Below the pieces are notes generated by a model that ran no database searches, was not told the origin of the DNA, and saw only the letters and a program-made list of their open reading frames with translations. A DNA stretch of 64,000 nt from Anaerolineales bacterium (GTDB lineage Bacteria; Chloroflexota; Anaerolineae; Anaerolineales; Villigracilaceae). Made by a program: the position numbers and the translations under genes. Shown piece by piece: positions 26,545 through 35,159 of this stretch. The stretch covers positions 1 through 64,000 of the forward strand of contig JAUXUL010000028.1 of assembly GCA_030680795.1 (NCBI GenBank). The letters run 5' to 3'. Position 1 is the first letter of the stretch; every line of letters starts with the position of its first letter.

Positions 26545-26631
26545 GGGGAGGTGCCAGAGTGGCTGAATGGGCTCGCCTGCTAAGTGAGTGCTGGGTTAAA
26601 CCAGTCGCGGGTTCGAATCCCGCCCTCTCCG
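26545..26631 (+). tRNA. tRNA-Ser (anticodon GCT)
   Basis: Acceptor GGGGAGG pairs with CCTCTCC with one G-T pair; anticodon loop CTGCTAA holds GCT on a CTCGC/GTGAG stem; a long variable arm and T-arm GCGGG-TTCGAAT-CCCGC follow. Class II serine tRNA. The CCA is not encoded. Confidence 0.95.
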
Positions 26632-26640
26632 CTAGCAAAG

Positions 26641-26669
26641 ACACGCTCGATTTTCGGGTGTGTTTTTGT
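26641..26669 (+). terminator. Terminator after tRNA-Ser(GCT)
   Basis: ACACGCTCGA and TCGGGTGTGT form a 10-bp stem with two wobble pairs and a TTT loop, followed by TTTTGTTTT. Confidence 0.75.
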
Positions 26670-26754
26670 TTTCCAGTCGCGGGTCCCCACCTGGGGGATG
26701 ATATGCCCTGCGGGTACGATGTTCGAAGCCGCCCAATTCATTCTTGAACATGCG

Positions 26755-26763
26755 TGCTATAAT
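26755..26763 (+). promoter_or_regulatory. Extended -10 promoter candidate for dnaE
   Basis: TGC followed by TATAAT (26758-26763) is a perfect extended -10 element. No good -35 is found at 16-18 bp. The rest of the leader (26770-26852) includes a heptamer array (TAGTTTG, ATAGTTA, TGTAGTT). Confidence 0.5.
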
Positions 26764-26852
26764 GAATATTAGTTTGATAGTTATGTAGTTTATTAGTTTT
26801 GTAGTTCGACCCCCCAGCCATTAAACCGCTTCGCGCGACTACTACATTAACC

Positions 26853-29800
26853 ATGTCCTTCGCCCACTTACACGTTCACACTGAATATTCCCTGCTCGAC
26901 GGCTTCTCGAACATCAAGAAGCTTGTTCAACGCGTTAAAGAAATGGACATGCCAGCCGTGGCCATCACCGACCATGGCACCATGTTCGGGGTGATTGATT
27001 TTTACAAGGCCGCTCAAGCGGAAGGGATCAAGCCGATCATCGGGCTGGAAGCGTACATGGCCGCGCGCGGCATGAAGGATAAGGATTCAAAACTCGATCG
27101 CTCTTCCTTTCATCTGCTCCTGCTGGCCGAGAATGAAACTGGCTACAAGAATCTTCTAAAGATCGCCTCCGCCGCGCAGCTGGAAGGCTTCTATTATTAT
27201 CCGCGCATTGACCGTGAATTCATCAGCGCACATTCCGAGGGATTGATCTGCACCTCGGGCTGTATGTCCGCAGAGATACCACGGGCGTTGTTGAACGACA
27301 ATCCCGAAGAAGCCGTGCGCCGCATGAACTGGTATTACGATGTCTTCGGCAAAGACAACTTCTTTGTCGAGTTACAGCAGCACAACATCAAAGAGATCAC
27401 AGACTTAAATAAAAAACTGCTGGAGATGGGCGTACGCTATGAGGCGAATTACGTCGCCACTAATGATGTGCATTACGTTAATCCGGAGGATGCGCGCCTG
27501 CAGGATATTCTGCTCGCGATCCAAACCAACTCCACAGTCAACGACCCGGACCGCATGCGCATGACGGACGATTCATACTTCCTGCGTTCACCCGCAGAAA
27601 TGGATCAACTTTTCGCTGAGGTGCCCTCCTCGCTTTCAAATACATTGCTGATTGCCGAACGCTGTAATGTCGATCTCGGCTTCAAAGGGTATCACCTGCC
27701 CGAGTTCACCGTCCCTGAAGGATATACAGGCGAGACCTATCTGCGCTGGTTGTGCGAGGCCGGGGCCAGGAAAAGATATCAGGATGACGCGGCCAGTCAA
27801 AAGGTTAAAGAAAGACTCGATTATGAATTAAGCGTCGTCCACAGGATGGGATTCGATGCCTATTTCCTGATCGTGTGGGATCTGTGCCGCTTCGCCCGGG
27901 AAAATGGGATCTGGTACAACGCGCGCGGTTCCGCGGCTGGTTCGATCATCGCGTACACGCTTGAGATCACGATGGTGGATCCCCTTGAATATGCGCTCAT
28001 CTTTGAACGCTTCCTCAATCCCGGCCGTATCTCCATGCCTGATATTGACCTCGACTTCCGCGATGACCGCCGCTCGGAAATGCTTGAATATTGCGCCAAC
28101 AAATACGGCGCGGATAAGGTCGCACAGATCATCACCTTTGGCACAATGGCGACAAAAGCCGCCATTCGTGATGTGGCGCGAGTGATGGAAATTCCATTAC
28201 CCGAAGTGGATCGTGTTGCCAAACTGGTGCCTTTTACGTCCGGCAAAGGCTCTTCCATGGAAGATGCGCTGGCGATAAAAGAATTCAAAGAGATTTACGA
28301 TAACAATCCAAAAATGCGCGAAGTGATCGACATCGCCGCAAAAATGGAAGGGACGGTCCGCAACGCTGGCACGCACGCGGCAGGCGTGGTGATTTCAGAC
28401 CAGCCGATTGTGGATTATCTGCCGCTGCACCGCCCGACTTCGAATTCAGAAGATACGCCCATCAAATCGGTGACCCAGTTTGAAATGGGCATTCTCGATT
28501 CGCTGGGCATGTTGAAGGTGGATTTCCTCGGCCTCATCACCCTAACGGTGATGGCGCGCGCCTGTGACATGATCGAAAAACGTCACGGCATCAAATTTGA
28601 TCTGAACAACATTCCGATTGATGATCCCAAATCATTTGAATTGATGGGCGCAGGCCAAACCGCTGGAGTGTTCCAGGTTGAGGGTGGAGGCATGACGCGC
28701 TGGCTCATTCAAATGAAGCCAAAGACCTTGGATAACATCATCGCGATGGTCGCGTTGTATCGTCCGGGCCCAATGCAATTTATTCCCGATTACATCGCGC
28801 GCATGCACGGCGAAGCGGAAGTAAAATATCGCCATCCAGACATGGCGCCCATTTTCCAGGACACGTATGGCATTCCCGTCTATCAGGAACAACTCATGCG
28901 CGCCGCCGTGGAACTTGCAGGCTATACCCCATCCGAATCAGATGAATTGCGCAAGGCAATTTCAAAGAAGAAAAAAGGGGACATTGAAAAACATCGTGCC
29001 AAGTTCGTAAAAGGCGCAGTCGAAAAAGGCATGGATCAATCCACCGCCGATGCGATTTATATGGATTGGGAAGAGTTTGCGCGTTACGGCTTCAATAAAT
29101 CTCATGCGGCCGATTATGGTGTCATCGCGGTTCAAACGGCCTATCTCAAAGCCCATTACCCAGCTGAATACATGACCGCGCTCATGTCTGCATCGGCGGG
29201 ACAAATTGAAAAGGTCGCGCTGTATGTTGCCGACGCGCGCAGTATGGACGTGCCTGTGCTCGCGCCGGATATCAACGCATCCATGTGGGACTTCAACATT
29301 GAAGAGGTAGAAGAAGGTGCTCAAGCCGCCGTCCTTCGCGAAGCATCCCTTGGGGACGGCGGCGATGAAAGTGCCTCACAAGGGTACGCCGCCTCAAGCC
29401 AAAATAAAAAAATATCAAGCATTCGTTTTGGTTTTGGTGCGGTAAAAAATGTCAGCGAAGGCGCGGTGAATATCATCGTTGAAGTGCGCAAGGAGGGCAA
29501 ATTCACCGACCTGAACGACTTTGCCCGCCGTGTGGATTTGCGCACCGTCGGCAAACGCTCACTCGAATGTCTGATCAAAGTGGGCGCGCTCGATCGATTC
29601 GGTAATCGCGCCTCCATGCTGGCAGCATTGGATCGCATCGTTGCCATCAGTAGTAATCACTTCCGCGCGGCAGATGCGGGACAAATGAGTCTTTTCGGAG
29701 CGAACACAGGTGTAGTGGAAGAAATTCAACTACCCGAAGTAAAAGATGTTGAAAAAAGAGACATGCTCAATTGGGAGCGTGAACTGATCGGACTTTACAT

Positions 29801-30902
29801 CTCCGATCATCCGCTCAACGAATTCCAAACACAACTCGTGCAGATCGTCAGCTACTTCTCTGGTCAACTGGTCGAAGCCAATCACGAAGAAAAAGTCTGC
29901 GTGGCGGGGCTCATCACGGGCGTTCGTCCGTACACCACCAAAACAGGCAAGCCCATGGGCTTCGTCACCATGGAAGATATTCAAGGCAGCATCGAACTCG
30001 TGCTCTTCCCCAAGACCTGGGAAAAATTCCGCAAGGGGATGAACGTCGGTCAGATCATCGTCGTCGAAGGCAAAGTTGATCAAAGCAATCCGCCGTCCAA
30101 AATTTTGGTGGATACGATCAAAACTGAGATCAAGGTGACAGTGGCGGCGGATGACCCATACGCCAAACAGGATGCGACTCCCCAGCCTTTGCTTCCGCGC
30201 ATAGAATTAGACTCACCCCGCCGCCCCGCTGCGCCTCAACCCAAGCCGATGACTGCTCCTGCGCCCAAACAGAATCAACCCTCAAACGTAGGGCATGCTT
30301 CCAGCGTGACAAAGCCAGCCAAGCCATTAAGTCACGTTGAAAACGTGACCTACCAAATCGCAGACTCAAAACCTGATTATGATCCCAACAAGATGCCGCT
30401 TCCGCCAGATAACTTCCCCGATGGCTGGGACAATGAATGGCAGCCTTCCTTTGATGAAGTTGCAATTGCCGCAAAACCTGAACCGGAATTCAAGAAGAAT
30501 GAAGAAGTGACCCCGCCCTTGGTGACTCGCGCTGTTTCAGTGTTGGCAAATGTCGAAGAACTGGAGCAGGCTGGAGAGCGGCGCGAAGCGCTCCTTCCAT
30601 CTTTGTATGTCCCGCTGGTGAAGGAGAACAAAGATAAGGAACATCCGCCGCAGCAGATCACCGTCACCCTGCGCTCGACGGGGGACCACGAACGCGATAA
30701 GCGCCGCATTAAGACCTTATACGGTACGTTGATCTCGCATCATGGACGTGATAAGTTCAACTTCCAGATCTTTGAAAACGGCAAAGGCCACCTGATTGAT
30801 TTTCCCAACGACACCACGCGCATTTGCCCTGAACTGCTGGAGCGGCTCAAGAAGCTGATGGGCACAGAAAGCTGGAATGTGGAACCAATTACGTTTCAAT
30901 AA
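26853..30902 (+). CDS. dnaE: DNA polymerase III alpha subunit
   Basis: 1349 aa, DnaE1 type, the replicative polymerase. An N-terminal PHP domain (HLHVHTEYSLLDG, ITDHGTM, TNDVHYV) is followed by the PolIIIAc catalytic domain with RGSAAGS near residue 355 and the catalytic aspartates in PDIDLDF near 398. Thumb and fingers contain ALYRPGPM and FNKSHAADYGV, then a helix-hairpin-helix region and an OB fold (VAGLITGVRPYTTKTGKPMG near 1015). The long C-terminal linker and tail are atypical of E. coli DnaE. Two palindromic repeats are translated: residues about 824-837 (29325-29363) and 1145-1167 (30289-30353), both in variable or linker regions. A strong terminator follows. Confidence 0.96.
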   Translation: MSFAHLHVHTEYSLLDGFSNIKKLVQRVKEMDMPAVAITDHGTMFGVIDFYKAAQAEGIKPIIGLEAYMAARGMKDKDSKLDRSSFHLLLLAENETGYKNLLKIASAAQLEGFYYYPRIDREFISAHSEGLICTSGCMSAEIPRALLNDNPEEAVRRMNWYYDVFGKDNFFVELQQHNIKEITDLNKKLLEMGVRYEANYVATNDVHYVNPEDARLQDILLAIQTNSTVNDPDRMRMTDDSYFLRSPAEMDQLFAEVPSSLSNTLLIAERCNVDLGFKGYHLPEFTVPEGYTGETYLRWLCEAGARKRYQDDAASQKVKERLDYELSVVHRMGFDAYFLIVWDLCRFARENGIWYNARGSAAGSIIAYTLEITMVDPLEYALIFERFLNPGRISMPDIDLDFRDDRRSEMLEYCANKYGADKVAQIITFGTMATKAAIRDVARVMEIPLPEVDRVAKLVPFTSGKGSSMEDALAIKEFKEIYDNNPKMREVIDIAAKMEGTVRNAGTHAAGVVISDQPIVDYLPLHRPTSNSEDTPIKSVTQFEMGILDSLGMLKVDFLGLITLTVMARACDMIEKRHGIKFDLNNIPIDDPKSFELMGAGQTAGVFQVEGGGMTRWLIQMKPKTLDNIIAMVALYRPGPMQFIPDYIARMHGEAEVKYRHPDMAPIFQDTYGIPVYQEQLMRAAVELAGYTPSESDELRKAISKKKKGDIEKHRAKFVKGAVEKGMDQSTADAIYMDWEEFARYGFNKSHAADYGVIAVQTAYLKAHYPAEYMTALMSASAGQIEKVALYVADARSMDVPVLAPDINASMWDFNIEEVEEGAQAAVLREASLGDGGDESASQGYAASSQNKKISSIRFGFGAVKNVSEGAVNIIVEVRKEGKFTDLNDFARRVDLRTVGKRSLECLIKVGALDRFGNRASMLAALDRIVAISSNHFRAADAGQMSLFGANTGVVEEIQLPEVKDVEKRDMLNWERELIGLYISDHPLNEFQTQLVQIVSYFSGQLVEANHEEKVCVAGLITGVRPYTTKTGKPMGFVTMEDIQGSIELVLFPKTWEKFRKGMNVGQIIVVEGKVDQSNPPSKILVDTIKTEIKVTVAADDPYAKQDATPQPLLPRIELDSPRRPAAPQPKPMTAPAPKQNQPSNVGHASSVTKPAKPLSHVENVTYQIADSKPDYDPNKMPLPPDNFPDGWDNEWQPSFDEVAIAAKPEPEFKKNEEVTPPLVTRAVSVLANVEELEQAGERREALLPSLYVPLVKENKDKEHPPQQITVTLRSTGDHERDKRRIKTLYGTLISHHGRDKFNFQIFENGKGHLIDFPNDTTRICPELLERLKKLMGTESWNVEPITFQ
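29325..29363. repeat. GCCGCCGTCC palindrome inside dnaE
   Basis: A perfect 10-bp inverted repeat GCCGCCGTCC / GGACGGCGGC, with further related sequence to about 29400, lies between SMWDFNIEEVEEG and the conserved IRFGFGAVKNV strand. It adds about 30 residues there. Confidence 0.75.
30289..30353. repeat. GTAGGTCACG-type palindrome inside dnaE
   Basis: GTCACGTT-GAA-AACGTGAC followed by CTAC is a perfect hairpin (30331-30349). A diverged first half (GTAGGGCATGCTTCCAGCG) lies upstream. It is translated in the disordered C-terminal linker. Confidence 0.75.
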
Positions 30903-30948
30903 TCCGAAGGGTCGCGGCCTCACCGTTTCCCTCCTAAATATATATGGA

Positions 30949-30994
30949 TTCACAAGACCCCCGAGTTTTTTTGAAATCTCGGGGGTCTTGTGAA
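30949..30994. terminator. Strong bidirectional hairpin after dnaE
   Basis: A perfect 17-bp inverted repeat, TTCACAAGACCCCCGAG / CTCGGGGGTCTTGTGAA, with a T-rich loop. It sits between converging dnaE and the small minus-strand gene. Confidence 0.85.
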
Positions 30995-31000
30995 TAAACA

Positions 31001-31210
31001 TTATTTTTCAGGAGGAGAGGGCGGAGGCGGAGTCTCTTTTGGCGCTTGTGTCTCTTGCGTCTTTTGAGTCTCTTCAGTTACTTGCGGCTCTTGTGTCCCT
31101 TGAGATTGAGAATTCTTTCTGATCTGCTTGAGCCTTTCTTTCTGCTCTTTTTTACGTTTCTTTTGCAATTCTTTTTGACGTTTTTCGTATTGATAGTTTA
31201 CCTTTGCCAC
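31001..31210 (-). CDS. Small charged protein with repetitive tail
   Basis: 69 aa. The N-terminal half MAKVNYQYEKRQKELQKKRK is a highly basic helix, as in small conserved bacterial proteins of unknown function that begin MAKVNYxxEKRQ. The C-terminal half is a low-complexity TQETQAPKET tail ending in prolines, encoded by CTCTT-rich repeats. GGAATCC before the ATG is a weak ribosome site. Probably expressed; the function is unknown, and nucleic-acid binding is only a guess from charge. Confidence 0.6.
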   Translation of the reverse strand: MAKVNYQYEKRQKELQKKRKKEQKERLKQIRKNSQSQGTQEPQVTEETQKTQETQAPKETPPPPSPPEK

Positions 31211-31315
31211 TTGGATTCCTTTCCTATTATAAATTTGATCGAACTCGATAAAACATTATAGCATTCAAGTTGCCGATTTCCTTCTCAATTGGCTTAAAAA
31301 CCCATTTACTATCCA

Positions 31316-31813
31316 TTAATCATCCAATAAATCCGCCAGAAAACTGAATAAACCGTCTGATTCTGGTGTTTCCTCCTGGGCCTGCCCTGGCAGGTCGCTG
31401 GCCACAATTCCGCTTTGACCGTTGATAAGCACCAAATGTTCTCGTCCGCCGAATGGGATTTCGGTCATCCACACGGGCAGTAAATTGAGTTTGAACGACT
31501 CGATCACAAGATTTGCAGATGAAGTGTGAATGATCTTTATCTCATTCAAGAGAGATGGCAGTTCGTTTTTATATTTCCGAAAAGCCTGACTGCGCGCATG
31601 GCGCAGATCATGTGAAAGACAATTCTCCAACGCTTTGCGTTTTTCAACCGGCTCATCTGTGATGGCACTCATCCAAAACCATGCTTCGGCAAGCACATCA
31701 TGCGAGCCAGCCATGTAAATGGCATGGTCTAAATAGCTGCGGGCAGTGCTTTGATTGCCCGCTTTCGCTTCGATGATTCCAGTACGCAGAAGTTCTTTGC
31801 TGTAATTTTCCAT
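31316..31813 (-). CDS. Hypothetical protein with TPR-like N-terminus
   Basis: 165 aa, soluble. Residues 1-75 look like two helical repeats: KELLRTGIIEAKAGNQSTARSYL and DVLAEAWFWMSAITDEPVEKRKALENCL. The W-W and A patterns are those of TPR units common in Chloroflexota proteins. The C-terminal half (VWMTEIPFGGREHLVLINGQ) is beta-rich and ends in an acidic tail. No catalytic motif was recognised. The 100-bp gap to the dnaE-side small gene and the 150-bp gap to nrfA show no other gene. Confidence 0.6.
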   Translation of the reverse strand: MENYSKELLRTGIIEAKAGNQSTARSYLDHAIYMAGSHDVLAEAWFWMSAITDEPVEKRKALENCLSHDLRHARSQAFRKYKNELPSLLNEIKIIHTSSANLVIESFKLNLLPVWMTEIPFGGREHLVLINGQSGIVASDLPGQAQEETPESDGLFSFLADLLDD

Positions 31814-31963
31814 GTTTTTATAAAAATGTGGCTCACTGGGGTTTGGTGGGGTTCCCCATTCTTTTTACCACTGAAGGCACGGAATTCACACATCGTCCCG
31901 ATCTACGTTCCTTTAAATATAAACTCCCCGTCAGAAATGGCGGGGAGTTGGCTAAAGTGGTTT

Positions 31964-33307
31964 TTATGGAGTGGTTTCTTCGACAGGATAGTATGTGCCG
32001 GTTGCAAGCAGGGACGTATCACCCACTGATTGTGCGGCGAGCATTTGCGCCTGGCGTGCAAGGTTTGCAGATTTGGCTAGAACTTCCAACGCATATTCAG
32101 GATTGTGGAAACCTGTGCTGTTCTCGGCAGAGATAAAATCCCACATGAATTGTGCTTCGCGATGCAGTTTGCGGGCTTCATCAAGCAGGGCTGTATCGGC
32201 ATTTCCAGCGGCTACTGAGGTTTTGATGGCATTCATCGCATCAATGATCGCATCTTCGGTGTCAATCTTTGTTTCAGCAACCTGCTTTTGGATTATGTTG
32301 ACACGATCGACGACATAGTCTGTATCGGTATGGCATTGGCCACAAGCCTGTTCTGGATTAAGCAAGGGACTGTGGACATCGTGGGATGAATATTTACTGG
32401 CGCCATCACGGACGTATGGCATGTGGCAATCTGCGCAGGAAACACCGGCGTTGTAATGTGTGGAGCCAGCAGTGAAGAATTCATACTCAGGGTGTTGTGC
32501 CTTGAGCATGGGGGTCTCCGTTTCAGGATACGCCCAATCCTTGAAACCAAATTCTTCATAGTAGGAGATGATCTCGTCAACTTTCGTGCCATTATCCCAG
32601 GGGAAGGTAAGATATTTGCCCTCGCCCTTGAAATAATATTCAACATGGCAGTTCGCGCAGACAACTGTGCGCATTTCCTGGCGGGTGAAAGTGGTCCAAT
32701 CCTTGCCCTGGCGTTCCAGGGCTTCCTCGAGCGCGGGGTTGGTCACGATCAAGCGCATGGTTTCGGTCTCATGGCAATTGGCACATCCTATTGAATCATT
32801 GATGTTGGGCGTCATTTCATTGAATGACATGGCATCATAAGCTTGCATGCCCAACTCGGCCCACAAGCCAGGGTTAGCAGACGATTTACATGAATAGCAA
32901 GTGGCCGGCGTGTGTTTGGGGTCCCGATCATTCAAGTTCAAACGCTTGGTGGCGCGCACATCCTCCAGCGCATTGGCATGACCACGGTCATCGTTGTAAT
33001 CCTTGCTGAAACCATAACCAGCAAAAAGGATCACCTGGCGCGGATCGCGTTCCAACCAGGAAAACTGTGAAGAGCCGGCATAGGTTGTATCAATGTTATT
33101 GGTCTTTGTCTTCATCAATGTATCATATTGGTTGGGGAAATTTATGCCCCATATGGACGAATCCGGCTCCATTGGCGTAATCTTCACCAACGGTTCAACC
33201 GTGCGTACTTCCGCGGGCTGATTCCTGACATAAGTCAAAACGCCCACCAGCGCAGCCGCCAAAACAATAACAAGGCCAGCCAGAATAAGTGTAGTGTAAT
33301 TTTTCAT
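31964..33307 (-). CDS. nrfA: Ammonia-forming cytochrome c nitrite reductase, catalytic subunit
   Basis: 447 aa pentahaem cytochrome. One CxxCK motif (TCYSCKSS, near residue 135) provides the lysine-ligated active haem; four CxxCH motifs follow (CANCHETE, CANCHVEY, CADCHMPY, CGQCHTD). The N-terminus MKNYTTLILAGLVIVLAAAL is a signal or anchor sequence, so it works outside the membrane. It reduces nitrite to ammonium with six electrons supplied by NrfH. ATG 33307 is chosen over 33382 because AAGGAG lies at good spacing and the upstream part is not a signal sequence. It is 13 bp from nrfH; one operon. Confidence 0.96.
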   Translation of the reverse strand: MKNYTTLILAGLVIVLAAALVGVLTYVRNQPAEVRTVEPLVKITPMEPDSSIWGINFPNQYDTLMKTKTNNIDTTYAGSSQFSWLERDPRQVILFAGYGFSKDYNDDRGHANALEDVRATKRLNLNDRDPKHTPATCYSCKSSANPGLWAELGMQAYDAMSFNEMTPNINDSIGCANCHETETMRLIVTNPALEEALERQGKDWTTFTRQEMRTVVCANCHVEYYFKGEGKYLTFPWDNGTKVDEIISYYEEFGFKDWAYPETETPMLKAQHPEYEFFTAGSTHYNAGVSCADCHMPYVRDGASKYSSHDVHSPLLNPEQACGQCHTDTDYVVDRVNIIQKQVAETKIDTEDAIIDAMNAIKTSVAAGNADTALLDEARKLHREAQFMWDFISAENSTGFHNPEYALEVLAKSANLARQAQMLAAQSVGDTSLLATGTYYPVEETTP

Positions 33308-33320
33308 TGGATCATTCTCC

Positions 33321-33806
33321 TTACTTGGTAGGATAGATAGTTGAGTCTTGATAGGGAACACCTGAAGCGCCGCGCAAACCATGTGCTACAGCGCGGTGAC
33401 AATCCCAGCAAGAGCGTTCAAACGGCTGTTCGCCCATCACAATATCTTCCACTGAATCCTCATGACAGTGGATGCAATTGGCTTGCACGATTTCCTTTGT
33501 CTTGTCACTGGCGCGGATCGCAATAGGAATGTTGTTCGTTACAAAGGCGTAAGTATCTTTCATGCCTTGCCTGCCCTTTTCCGCGTAATACACTGCAAAA
33601 TTTTCATGCGGTAAATGACAATCGGTGCACTTCGCCCAATTTCCGTGTGTGCCGTGATACCAGTTTTCGTATTGCGAGTCCATCGTATGACAGTTCGCGC
33701 AGGTCTCAGGCGCACTGCCCCCATAAGCAGCGGCATCCGTTACAAACGCAAAATATCCCATCGCAATGACCGCAGCGACAATAGCAATGACAGGAATTTT
33801 TGACAT
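33321..33806 (-). CDS. nrfH: Cytochrome c nitrite reductase, membrane quinol-oxidising subunit
   Basis: 161 aa, NapC/NirT family. One N-terminal membrane anchor (VIAIVAAVIAMGYFAFV) and four haem motifs (CANCHTMD, CTDCHLPH, CIHCHEDS, CWDCHRAV). It takes electrons from menaquinol and passes them to NrfA in a membrane-bound NrfHA complex. AGAGGT precedes ATG. A TGTGA-N6-TCACA operator lies about 60 bp upstream with a TATATT -10 at class II spacing, so expression is probably controlled by a CRP/FNR-family regulator. Confidence 0.95.
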   Translation of the reverse strand: MSKIPVIAIVAAVIAMGYFAFVTDAAAYGGSAPETCANCHTMDSQYENWYHGTHGNWAKCTDCHLPHENFAVYYAEKGRQGMKDTYAFVTNNIPIAIRASDKTKEIVQANCIHCHEDSVEDIVMGEQPFERSCWDCHRAVAHGLRGASGVPYQDSTIYPTK

Positions 33807-33866
33807 AGGCTTGACCTCTTATAAGATTAACGTGCGCTTAATATACAATTATTTTTAAAAATATGT

Positions 33867-33882
33867 TGTGATATTTATCACA
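33867..33882 (-). promoter_or_regulatory. CRP/FNR-family operator and promoter for nrfHA
   Basis: TGTGA-TATTTA-TCACA is a perfect palindrome matching the CRP consensus and close to FNR/DNR-type sites. On the minus strand TATATT follows 21 bases after the site, which puts the operator centre near -41.5 relative to the inferred start, the standard class II activator position. Confidence 0.75.
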
Positions 33883-34045
33883 TTTTAGCATTAAAACATA
33901 GTTTTACACTAAAGATAAATTCACTTAAAATTATCGAATTTCAAAAGTGACAATCCTCCCTTGCGTGATGTGACTCCCGCCTCATTCCCGTGCGGAGCTT
34001 GCTGCAAAATATTTATTTTCTTCCCCGCTCAGTGACACACAAAAT

Positions 34046-34076
34046 AACTTCCCGCTATATCATATAGCGGGAAGTT
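34046..34076. terminator. 15-bp hairpin between nrfH promoter region and fabI cluster
   Basis: AACTTCCCGCTATAT and ATATAGCGGGAAGTT are a perfect inverted repeat with a one-base centre. It lies downstream of the minus-strand fabI cluster and could end that transcript. Confidence 0.6.
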
Positions 34077-34110
34077 TATGAGGAGAGCGCAGCGGCGATA
34101 AGGCGAATTC

Positions 34111-34290
34111 TTAAGGCATCATATTATGACCATCCGTGCCAGAGCCACCCATATCTGCAGCATCCTGCACAGGGACAGTCAAATTAATATCTTCGTAGTT
34201 CTTAAAGTGAAGCGTAAGCGTTCTATTGTCGCCCATGTTCAAATTTTTCTTGAGACCAATCGCCATAGATTCCTGCTGCATCATCTGCAT
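34111..34290 (-). pseudogene. C-terminal fragment of a PCu(A)C-like copper chaperone
   Basis: A 59-codon frame starting at 34290 reads MQMMQQESMAIGLKKNLNMG then DNRTLTLHFKNYEDINLTVPV and ends HNMMP. The GLKKxLxxGDxxxLTLHF pattern is the C-terminal half of the PCu(A)C beta-barrel; the N-terminal half with the usual signal peptide and first Met/His ligands is missing, with a stop just upstream. It lies 27 bp after fabI. It could be a relic or a short copper-binding peptide. Confidence 0.5.
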
Positions 34291-34317
34291 CCTGACTCAC
34301 TATTCTTGAATAGCTAT

Positions 34318-35115
34318 CTATTCACTCTGCTCTTCTTTGCCGCTCATCTGAACGCCGACGGTATTGAAGCCAGAGTCTACATACAACACCTCGCCCGTAA
34401 TGCGCTTTGAAAGGTCAGATGCCAGGAACACAGCCGAGTTACCCACATCTTCGATGGTGATATTCTCGCGCATGGGGGACATATCCGCAAAATGCTTGTA
34501 CATATCGCGGAAACCGCCCACGCCTGCCGCCGCCAATGTGCGGATCGGTCCCGCTGAAATCGCGTTTACACGAATCTTTTGCGGACCCAAATCATAAGCC
34601 AGATAACGAGTTGATGATTCTAACGCTGCCTTGGCCACGCCCATCACGTTGTAATGCGGCGCAACCTTTACCGAGCCATAATAAGTAAGGCACATGATCG
34701 AAGCATTGGGATTCAAGATCGGCAGGAACGCATTGGTCAATGCGACCAAGGAAAACACGCTGATTTCCATCGCAGTTTTGAATCCCTCGCGGCTGGTTTC
34801 GTGATACGGCTTGCTCAATTCATCTCGCCCAGCGAAGGCAATCGAATGAACGAGCACGTCAATCTTCCCAAAATGCTTCGCGGCTTTCTCTGCCGCCAAT
34901 GCGATCTGGTCGTCCCTGGTCACGTCACATTCTTCGACCCATTTGCAGTCCACTTTCTCAGCCAGCGGCTTCACGCGCTTCTCGAGCATTTCACCTGCAT
35001 AACTGATACCAATATTCGCGCCTTCGCGTTTGAAGGCTTGTGTAATGCCCCATGCAATCGAGCGTTCATTTGCAAGACCAAAAATTAAAGCGTTTTTTCC
35101 ATCGAGTAATCCCAT
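34318..35115 (-). CDS. fabI: Enoyl-[acyl-carrier-protein] reductase (NADH)
   Basis: 265 aa, the last step of each fatty-acid elongation cycle. FabI-type marks: LIFGLANERSIAWGI at the N-terminus, DVTRDDQI, HSIAFAGRDEL, and the catalytic Y-x6-K in HYNVMGVAKAALE near residue 160, which separates FabI from ordinary SDRs. GPIRTLAAAGVGGF is the substrate-binding loop. GGAGGAACA precedes ATG. The C-terminal extension QMSGKEEQSE is longer than usual by a few residues. Soluble tetramer in the known family. It stands alone, away from other fab genes. Confidence 0.95.
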   Translation of the reverse strand: MGLLDGKNALIFGLANERSIAWGITQAFKREGANIGISYAGEMLEKRVKPLAEKVDCKWVEECDVTRDDQIALAAEKAAKHFGKIDVLVHSIAFAGRDELSKPYHETSREGFKTAMEISVFSLVALTNAFLPILNPNASIMCLTYYGSVKVAPHYNVMGVAKAALESSTRYLAYDLGPQKIRVNAISAGPIRTLAAAGVGGFRDMYKHFADMSPMRENITIEDVGNSAVFLASDLSKRITGEVLYVDSGFNTVGVQMSGKEEQSE

Positions 35116-35159
35116 TGTTCCTCCAAAATAAGAAAATACAGAAAGCAGATGACTGGTTT

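Noticed and set aside
26600-26690. Integration site beside tRNA-Ser(GCT), since CCAGTCGCGGGT occurs in the tRNA and again at about 26673
   Set aside because: The repeat is only 12 bp, no integrase is nearby and the following genes are housekeeping. It may be a trace of an old event but cannot be supported.
34126-34410. 94-codon plus-strand frame over the end of fabI
   Set aside because: Antisense to fabI and to the copper-chaperone remnant; no own signals.
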